A stretch of DNA of 64,000 bases from contig CAWGTX010000002.1 of the NCBI GenBank assembly GCA_963825585.1, positions 310,001-374,000 on the forward strand. Direction: 5' to 3'. Both the position numbers and the translations under genes were made by a program. Of the stretch, positions 59,209 to 64,000 are shown one piece after another (position 1 is the stretch's first letter; the number at the start of each line of letters is the position of its first letter). Under the pieces are notes generated by a model. That model saw only the letters and a program-made list of their open reading frames with translations, was not told where the DNA came from and did no database searches. The stretch comes from JAOUGY01 sp963825585 (GTDB lineage Bacteria > Actinomycetota > Acidimicrobiia > Spongiisociales > ZC4RG35).

Positions 59209-59916
59209 CTACAACCCTGGGTTCGCTCCTCCACCCCGTCGGCGACGCTCCAACCCCTCGAGCACGATGTCGAGACCGAACTCGAACTCGGACTGGTCGT
59301 CACACCAGCCGAGGGTGCTGTCGGGGTCGTCGTGGGCGACCTCGGCCATCATCGCCGACAGGTACGGGAGCTGGGCGGCGAGGTCGGCGAGCATCTCCTC
59401 GTTGGCGTCGTCGGGGGTGGCGGCGTTGGGCTTGAACAGCTCCTGGTCGAAGCCGAGGAACCGGCTGCCGAGGGCGTGCATGGCGTGATGGGCGAGGTCG
59501 TAATCGAAGCCTGCCTCCACCATGATGCCGAGCATCGAGTCGAAGTAGCGCATCAGCTGGGCCGGCATGTTGCTGCGGCTCTCGAGCAGCGTGGGCGCCC
59601 AGCGGTGACGCAGCATCACCGTCCGGGCGTCGAGGATCCGCGCTCGCATGACCGCCACCCACTCGGCGACGGCGGGTTCCACCGAGAACCCGCCGACCTC
59701 GGTCTCGACCTCGACCACGAGCATCTCCACCATCCCGTCGAGGAGGGCTTCCTTGTTCGAGACGTGGTGGTAGAGCGACATCGCCTCGACACCGAGACCG
59801 TGGGCCAGGTTGCGCATGGTCACGGCGTCCAGTCCTGCGGTGTCGGCGAGCTCGATGGCGGCACGCAGCACCCGTTCTCTGCTGAGTGGGATTCGCGCCT
59901 GTGCCTCTGTCGCCAT
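59209..59916 (-). CDS. TetR family repressor (TetR_C type)
   Basis: A 235-residue regulator. The HTH is at about residues 30-55 (DAVTMRNLAHGLGVEAMSLYHHVSNKEALLDGMVE) and the ligand-binding part has YDLAHHAMHALGSRFLGFDQE, the TetR_C pattern. It is divergent from an alcohol dehydrogenase-like gene at 60012, with a 30-bp palindrome and two more half-sites between, so it almost certainly controls both. A hydrophobic inducer is likely. Confidence 0.92.
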   Translation of the reverse strand: MATEAQARIPLSRERVLRAAIELADTAGLDAVTMRNLAHGLGVEAMSLYHHVSNKEALLDGMVEMLVVEVETEVGGFSVEPAVAEWVAVMRARILDARTVMLRHRWAPTLLESRSNMPAQLMRYFDSMLGIMVEAGFDYDLAHHAMHALGSRFLGFDQELFKPNAATPDDANEEMLADLAAQLPYLSAMMAEVAHDDPDSTLGWCDDQSEFEFGLDIVLEGLERRRRGGGANPGL

Positions 59917-59934
59917 GAGGCCACATTCTACATT

Positions 59935-59998
59935 ACACCGTAAGGCTTGACAGCCTTACGGTGTATGATTACCTTACGCCGTACGACACCTTACGACG
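59935..59998. promoter_or_regulatory. TetR operator: long palindrome plus two half-sites
   Basis: Arms ACACCGTAAGGC (59935-59946) and GCCTTACGGTGT (59953-59964) are exact complements around TTGACA, which also serves as a minus-35 box. Two more units, CCTTACGCCGTA (about 59972-59983) and CCTTACGACGTA (about 59989-60000), follow toward the ADH start, so the site is built from CCTTACGnyGTA repeats about 17-20 bp apart. Regulation by the adjacent TetR is inferred. Confidence 0.75.
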
Positions 59999-60011
59999 TA
60001 CGGGAGAGATG

Positions 60012-61004
60012 ATGACCAAGACCAGATCCGCCCTCATGAACGCCATCGCCCAGGACCGCTACGGCACCCCCGACGTGCTCGAGCTTCGCCGGCTACCCGT
60101 GCCCGCCCCTGCCCCCGACCAGGTGCTGATTCGGGTGAAGGCGGCGTCGCTGAACATGTACGACTGGCACATGACCAGCGGCATGCCCCGAATGGCCCGG
60201 GTGGTGGCAGGACTGCGTCGACCCTCCAACCCGATTCCGGGTGCCGACGTGGCCGGGATCATCGAGGCAGTGGGCAGCGACGCCACCCGCTTCCGGGTCG
60301 GTGACGAAGTGATGGGCGAAATCGGCTCGGGAGCGTTCGCCGAATACGCCCTTGCCGCCGAGCGCCACCTGGTGCACAAGCCCGCCGAAGCCACCTTCGA
60401 GCAGGCGGCGTGCGTCCCCCTCGCCGGGCTCACCGCCCTCCAGGGCCTGCGAGACCACGCTGGCCTCGAGGCCGGACAACGGGTGGTGATCAACGGTGCC
60501 TCAGGAGGTGTGGGCACACTGGCGGTACTGATCGCCAAGGCGCTCGGCGCCGAGGTGACGGCGGTGTGCAGCACCACCAAGGTCGAGATGGTGCGCTCGC
60601 TGGGAGCCGACCGGGTGATCGACTACACGGTCGACGACTACACCGAACTGGTGCGGGATCAGCACCTCCTGTTCGACAACGCCGGCGACCGCAGTTGGCG
60701 CGAGACCAGTCGGGTACTCGCCCCCGGCGGCATCAACGTCACCATCACCGGCCCCAAGCACGGCTGGTTCGGGCCGATGCGGGAGATCCTCGCCCGCAAG
60801 GTTGCATCACTGCGGGGCGACAAGCGGTTCACCAACTTCACGGCATCGGTGAAGACCGAGGACCTCGAAACTCTGGCCGGGATGCTCGCCTCCGGTGCGA
60901 TCCGTCCGGTGATCGAACAGACCTACCCGCTGAGCCGGACGGCCGAGGCGCTGCGCCATCTGGGCGAAGGACACGCCCGGGGAAAGCTCGTGATCGTTCC
61001 ATGA
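60012..61004 (+). CDS. NAD(P)-dependent zinc-less alcohol dehydrogenase (quinone oxidoreductase-like)
   Basis: A 330-residue MDR-family enzyme: MNAIAQDRYGTPDVLELRRL, LIRVKAASLNMYDWHMTSG, GADVAGIIEAVGSDATRFRVGDEV, the cofactor motif GASGGVGTLAVLIAKALGAEVTAVCST and FTASVKTEDLETLAGML. No structural zinc Cys cluster is present, so it reduces enones or quinones with NADPH. ATG codons at 60009, 60012 and 60036 are possible. It lies divergent from TetR under the palindromic operator. Confidence 0.9.
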   Translation: MTKTRSALMNAIAQDRYGTPDVLELRRLPVPAPAPDQVLIRVKAASLNMYDWHMTSGMPRMARVVAGLRRPSNPIPGADVAGIIEAVGSDATRFRVGDEVMGEIGSGAFAEYALAAERHLVHKPAEATFEQAACVPLAGLTALQGLRDHAGLEAGQRVVINGASGGVGTLAVLIAKALGAEVTAVCSTTKVEMVRSLGADRVIDYTVDDYTELVRDQHLLFDNAGDRSWRETSRVLAPGGINVTITGPKHGWFGPMREILARKVASLRGDKRFTNFTASVKTEDLETLAGMLASGAIRPVIEQTYPLSRTAEALRHLGEGHARGKLVIVP

Positions 61005-61186
61005 TGTCGCGCGGATGGGTGGGTGAGCGGTAGGGGCCTCTCGCCACAGCGGCCGACAGGACCACCAGTCAACTGGTCGACCAGACGGGCACCAGGCCCC
61101 AACGGCCGAGCAGATCGTCGGCTACGACGAGGCGGGTCTTCCCCGCTGAGTGGCCTGGTCATCGACGGGTCAGGGCGGGCCGGCAC

Positions 61187-61261
61187 GTGCCTCAGGCCGG
61201 CGGGCCGGACCATGCCTCAGGCCGGCGGGCCGGAACATGCCTCAGGCCGGCGGGCCGGCTG
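61187..61261. repeat. 25-bp tandem repeat (x3) at the 3' end of the LLM gene
   Basis: Units start at 61187, 61212 and 61237 and differ by one or two bases; each holds GCCTCAGGCCGGCGGGCCGG. The last unit overlaps the LLM stop at 61242, so the array extends from coding to non-coding DNA. Its role is unknown; it can fold strongly and may act as terminator. Confidence 0.8.
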
Positions 61262-62066
61262 CGATCGCGGCACGGACCTCATCTGCGCTCCACGCCCCGT
61301 ACTGGATCCAGGTGGCGCCGGCGGCCTCGTAGTCGGCGGCCTGGTTCCGGGCGGCCTCCAGGTCGGGGTTCGCCAGCAGTGACACGTTCACGTCGAAATG
61401 CGAGCCCGCCGGGCGCATGGCCTTCACCTCGCCGACGGCATCGGCGACCTGTGCGGGAGTGGGGAACATGTCGGTGGCGTGGATCGGGACGAGGCCGTCC
61501 CAGCGGGCCGCCCGACGCAGCGCTCCCCGGTGCGGCATGCTCTGGGCCACCCAGATGGGGATGCGCGGCTGCTGCAGCGGCGTGGGTGCGAATCGCACCG
61601 CGTCGACCCGGTAGTGATCACCGGCGTACGAGAACGCCTCCCCGCTCCACAACCCGGCGAGCACCTCCAGCCCCTCGTCGAGCCGCTCGGCCCGAATCCG
61701 GGCGTCAGGGTCCTCGCCGAGGGCGGCGAACTCCTCGTACGGCGGGGTCCCCAGTCCGACGCCGAGGATGAGCCGACCACCCGACAGGTGGTCGAGCGTC
61801 ACCGTCTCGCGGGCCAGCTTGGCGGGCCGCCTCCGCGGGAGCGGCGTCACCATGGTGCCGATGCGGATCCGCTCGGTGGCCAGCGCCACCGCAGTCAGGA
61901 TCACCCAGGGGTCGCCCATCGGCATGCCCGGTCCCATGGCGGCGTTGATGTGGTCCCACACGAAGAACCCATCCCATCCGGACGCCTCTGCCTGCCGGGC
62001 GAGCTCGGCGGTGAACCGGGCATCGGCGTAGTCGCCGAAGTTGGGGACGTTGATGGCGTAGTGCAC
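61242..62066 (-). CDS. LLM class flavin-dependent oxidoreductase
   Basis: A 274-residue luciferase-like monooxygenase: MHYAINVPNFGDYADARFTAELARQAE, GWDGFFVWDHINAAMG, TERIRIGTMVTPLPRRRPAKLARETVTLDHLSGGRLILGVGLG and the later ADYEAAGATWIQYGAW. It is of the F420 or FMN-using type common in actinobacteria; F420 use is likely but not proven. The C-terminus is short and ends in the tandem repeat. Stands alone. Confidence 0.9.
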   Translation of the reverse strand: MHYAINVPNFGDYADARFTAELARQAEASGWDGFFVWDHINAAMGPGMPMGDPWVILTAVALATERIRIGTMVTPLPRRRPAKLARETVTLDHLSGGRLILGVGLGTPPYEEFAALGEDPDARIRAERLDEGLEVLAGLWSGEAFSYAGDHYRVDAVRFAPTPLQQPRIPIWVAQSMPHRGALRRAARWDGLVPIHATDMFPTPAQVADAVGEVKAMRPAGSHFDVNVSLLANPDLEAARNQAADYEAAGATWIQYGAWSADEVRAAIAAGPPA

Positions 62067-62222
62067 GGAAGCCTCTCACGACGGAGCGTCACTCCATCGG
62101 CTCACGGACGGGGGTCGACGTCAAGGGCGAAAGGTCCTCGATCGAGCCGCAGCCGGTGTGCTCCTCCCCGTTTCGGCTGGAGCCCGACGTGGATGCTGGA
62201 CGACTCCGGACGGTGCCGATCG

Positions 62223-62804
62223 CTACCGATCGAGCCGCTGCAGCAGTCCCAGGATCCGCTCGACCAGCAGGTCGGTGGCGACCTCGTCGTAGGAGGGCAG
62301 CGAGCTGTCGGCAAAATAGTGCTGGTCGCCCGGATAGAGGAACAGCTCGGCGTCGGGAGCGGACGCCACGATCTCCCGGGCGGCGTCGATGTCGCCTTCG
62401 TCGATGAAGAACGGGTCTGCGTCCATCCCGTGGATCTGCACCGGCACGGCTCCCGGCCAGGCGTCTCCGAACTCGGTGACCGGGACACAGGCGTAGCAGA
62501 GGACTGCCCCTTGCGCCTCCGCGCGCGTCTGGGAGAGCATCTGGGCGGGGAGCACGCCGAGCGAGAAGCCGACATACACGGCTGCGGTTCCGATCTCCTC
62601 GGCGGCGGCAACGCCGCGCTCGATGATGGCGCCGAATCCGACCTCCTCGACGAACGTCATACCCGTCGGGATGCTTTCGAAGGTTCGACCCTCGAACATG
62701 TCGGGCGTGTGCACCTCGTGGCCGGCGGCCTGGAGCCGATCGGCGAAGGCGACGACACCCGGGGTGAGGCCCTGGGCGTGGTGGAACAGGATCACTCGGG
62801 TCAT
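62223..62804 (-). CDS. Dienelactone hydrolase-family protein
   Basis: A 193-residue alpha/beta hydrolase: MTRVILFHHAQGLTPGVVAFADRLQAAGHEVHTPDMFEGRTF, the nucleophile Ser in VYVGFSLGVLPAQ (Ser where DLH has Cys), Asp in GMDADPFF and His in PGDQHYFADS. Members open lactones or act as esterases. Its ATG overlaps the ArsR stop, so it is co-regulated with that repressor and is the probable target. Substrate unknown. Confidence 0.85.
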   Translation of the reverse strand: MTRVILFHHAQGLTPGVVAFADRLQAAGHEVHTPDMFEGRTFESIPTGMTFVEEVGFGAIIERGVAAAEEIGTAAVYVGFSLGVLPAQMLSQTRAEAQGAVLCYACVPVTEFGDAWPGAVPVQIHGMDADPFFIDEGDIDAAREIVASAPDAELFLYPGDQHYFADSSLPSYDEVATDLLVERILGLLQRLDR

Positions 62805-63370
62805 GTCTTGTCTCCTGGTTCGGGAAGGGTGGGGTGATTGGTCTCGTAGATGCCCGCCACGAAACCGAAGGTGGTGTCGCCCGACCGTTGCAGGCGGGCG
62901 AAGTCCTGCGCCAGCGCCACCACCCGGTCCCAGAACTCGACGGCCACTTCCTCGGGGATGCGGGCGTGACGCAGAGTGGCCCGCAACCGGTCTTCACGAT
63001 GGGCGGCTTCGGATTCGGAGGCTGCCTCCCCCAACGGGCTCGGTCCGGCACCGAGCCATGCCGCATCGGCGTCGGACATGACACCCACCTGGAACAGCCG
63101 GGCGGTGCGCCCGTAGTACCGCTCATCGATCGCCCTGACTCTCCTGGTACGGACCACCACGAGAAATCCGGCGTCCACCAGCACCTTCACGTGATGGGCC
63201 ATGGTGCTCCGGGGCACACCGGCCGCGGCGGCGAGCTCCGCGACGGTGGCCGAGCGCTCCAGCAACAGGCCGAGCACGATAGAACGCACCGGGTGGGCCA
63301 TCGCCTTCAGCTCCTCGGGCGAGCCCACCACCATGGTCTCCTCGAGTTCGTAGTCGGGTATCGATGTCAC
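62801..63370 (-). CDS. ArsR-type winged-helix regulator
   Basis: A 189-residue protein from GTG 63370. The winged helix is ELKAMAHPVRSIVLGLLLERSATVAELAAAAGVPRSTMAHHVKVLVDAGFLVVVRTRRVRAIDERYY, typical of ArsR/HTH_20, but there are no metal cysteines at the ArsR site, so it senses another ligand. A C-terminal helical region has LRATLRHARIPEEVAVEFWDRVVAL. It leads an operon with the DLH gene; the AT-rich palindrome at 63379-63394 is its likely operator. Confidence 0.88.
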   Translation of the reverse strand: MTSIPDYELEETMVVGSPEELKAMAHPVRSIVLGLLLERSATVAELAAAAGVPRSTMAHHVKVLVDAGFLVVVRTRRVRAIDERYYGRTARLFQVGVMSDADAAWLGAGPSPLGEAASESEAAHREDRLRATLRHARIPEEVAVEFWDRVVALAQDFARLQRSGDTTFGFVAGIYETNHPTLPEPGDKT

Positions 63371-63378
63371 ACAGATCA

Positions 63379-63394
63379 ATCCATTTTATTGGAT
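63379..63394. promoter_or_regulatory. AT-rich inverted repeat before the ArsR gene
   Basis: ATCCA-ttttat-TGGAT lies just upstream of the ArsR-type start, with a further TGGATC at 63408-63413. This is the most AT-rich stretch of the region and probably holds promoter and operator. Confidence 0.5.
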
Positions 63395-63416
63395 CGTTCG
63401 ATTATTGTGGATCATT

Positions 63417-63546
63417 GTAGCGTTGGCCAAAGGTGGACTCGGTCAGCCGGCCGCCCACGCCTGGCGCAGCGGCGAGGCACCGTCGCTGCGTTGGATCCTG
63501 CTGCACATGCTCGAGGACCCGATGATCACGGGCGAGTACCCATGTG
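63417..63546 (+). pseudogene. DinB/DUF664 C-terminal remnant
   Basis: Plus-strand frame reading GGLGQPAAHAWRSGEAPSLRWILLHMLED, the conserved C-terminal piece of DUF664 (DinB, mycothiol-dependent) proteins. There is no start, no upstream domain and the typical 'ARHNGHADLLRE' ending is gone. It lies between a divergent ArsR gene and a PIN gene, so it is what remains of a deleted gene. Confidence 0.6.
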
Positions 63547-63551
63547 ATCGA

Positions 63552-63962
63552 TCAGCTGATGGCGACCACCGAGACGGCGGGGGCACCGGCAGCCAAACGC
63601 TCGAGATCGGCCACATCGGAGGTGAGGCACACCCCGCCTCCCTGTTCGACGGCGACAGCCACCACGTGGGCATCGACCATCGCTTCGCTTCCAAGGTCTG
63701 CCGCGGCCATCAGTCCACCGACGAGTCTGGCCAGAACGCGATCGGTGTCACGGAGCCGAAGGGCGTGGCGGCGAGCCAGCATCGAGTCGATGGCCTGGGA
63801 GTGGTTTCGATGGCGGTAGCACTCGGCGAGGACGGCCGCCGGAATCACCACCCCGCGACCGAGCCGACTCGCCGCCTCGAGCGCCGCACGAATCTGCATC
63901 GGCACCTCACGTCGACAGAGCCCCTCGACCGCCGCACTGTCGAGGACGAGTACCCGGCTCAT
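63552..63962 (-). CDS. VapC-type PIN-domain toxin
   Basis: A 136-residue protein: VLVLDSAAVEGLC (first Asp), VVIPAAVLAECYRH (Glu), SEAMVDAHVVAVAVEQGG and LTSDVADLERLA supply the four acids. The ATG overlaps the stop of an upstream gene (ATGA), presumably its antitoxin, cut by the window edge. It lies next to a gene remnant, an accessory-type setting. Confidence 0.87.
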   Translation of the reverse strand: MSRVLVLDSAAVEGLCRREVPMQIRAALEAASRLGRGVVIPAAVLAECYRHRNHSQAIDSMLARRHALRLRDTDRVLARLVGGLMAAADLGSEAMVDAHVVAVAVEQGGGVCLTSDVADLERLAAGAPAVSVVAIS

Positions 63963-64000
63963 GCGAGGGCTTCGACGAATCGACGGACCAGTTCTTCGTC
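63959..64000 (-). CDS. C-terminal end of probable antitoxin gene (partial)
   Basis: Fourteen codons (DEELVRRFVEALA then TGA) before the PIN gene, overlapping its ATG. Position and overlap fit an antitoxin. Too short for family assignment. Confidence 0.5.
   Translation of the reverse strand, partial: DEELVRRFVEALA

Overview
The window is GC-rich (roughly 65-70 %), densely coded DNA from an actinobacterium, most likely of the class Acidimicrobiia. Signs are a WhiB-family regulator, many GTG starts, extensive ATGA/GTGA start-stop coupling, an ECF sigma/YCII pair, a BTAD regulator, a LysC with an internal beta-subunit start, and paired MurJ-like flippases. The class assignment is inference; no rRNA is present. 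Most of the window is chromosomal housekeeping and metabolism, broken by one tRNA-bounded island and by a family of intergenic palindromes.

Layout. 1-2.3 kb: end of a secreted protein, a methyltransferase, a small RHH regulator coupled to a VOC protein, and a frameshifted haem-binding protein. 2.3-6.3 kb: a minus-strand sulfur operon (HTH-PocR regulator, sulfide:quinone oxidoreductase-like flavoprotein, DUF1641, TusE/DsrC-like, DsrE-like, DUF302). 6.6-11.2 kb: a copper module (two PCuAC lipoproteins, an ECF sigma factor with a divergent zinc-finger anti-sigma gene, cytochrome c, SCO, cupredoxin, membrane protein). 11.4-21.9 kb: ECF42-type sigma factor with YCII partner, reductase, MarR with CDGSH protein, then a catabolic run (amidohydrolase, ALDH7-type dehydrogenase, aldo/keto reductase, RidA) and a cation/proton antiporter. 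22-32.8 kb: Fe-S assembly (ErpA-like, Mrp), RDD protein, an unassigned structured gap, MBL and NUDIX hydrolases, SelA-SelB, WhiB, NfeD, a receiver protein, a CNNM/CBS protein and tRNA-Pro.

32.8-41.7 kb is an island bounded by tRNA-Pro and a 45-bp copy of its 3' end. It carries two toxin-antitoxin pairs, an orphan RHH antitoxin, frameshifted APH and metallopeptidase genes, and a translationally coupled GH63/GH13 pair. No integrase is visible. 41.8-64 kb resumes chromosome: Rieske-P450, DUF4287 protein, BTAD-cNMP regulator, an LspA-like protein, lysC-asd (with four apparent frameshifts), cyclophilin, PHP, two MurJ-like flippases, ilvE, a PhoX-like secreted protein, PRPP synthetase, an internally deleted agmatine deiminase, ceramidase, TetR/ADH with a striking operator, a flavin-dependent oxidoreductase, ArsR-DLH, and a PIN toxin at the edge.

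The items most worth a second look are the sulfur operon with its dedicated PocR regulator, the two-type palindrome family, the tRNA-Pro island with paired 22-bp repeats, the structured gap near selAB, the lysC-asd frameshifts and the operators at 1.8 kb and 59.9 kb. I did not find a clearly new multi-gene defence or signalling system.
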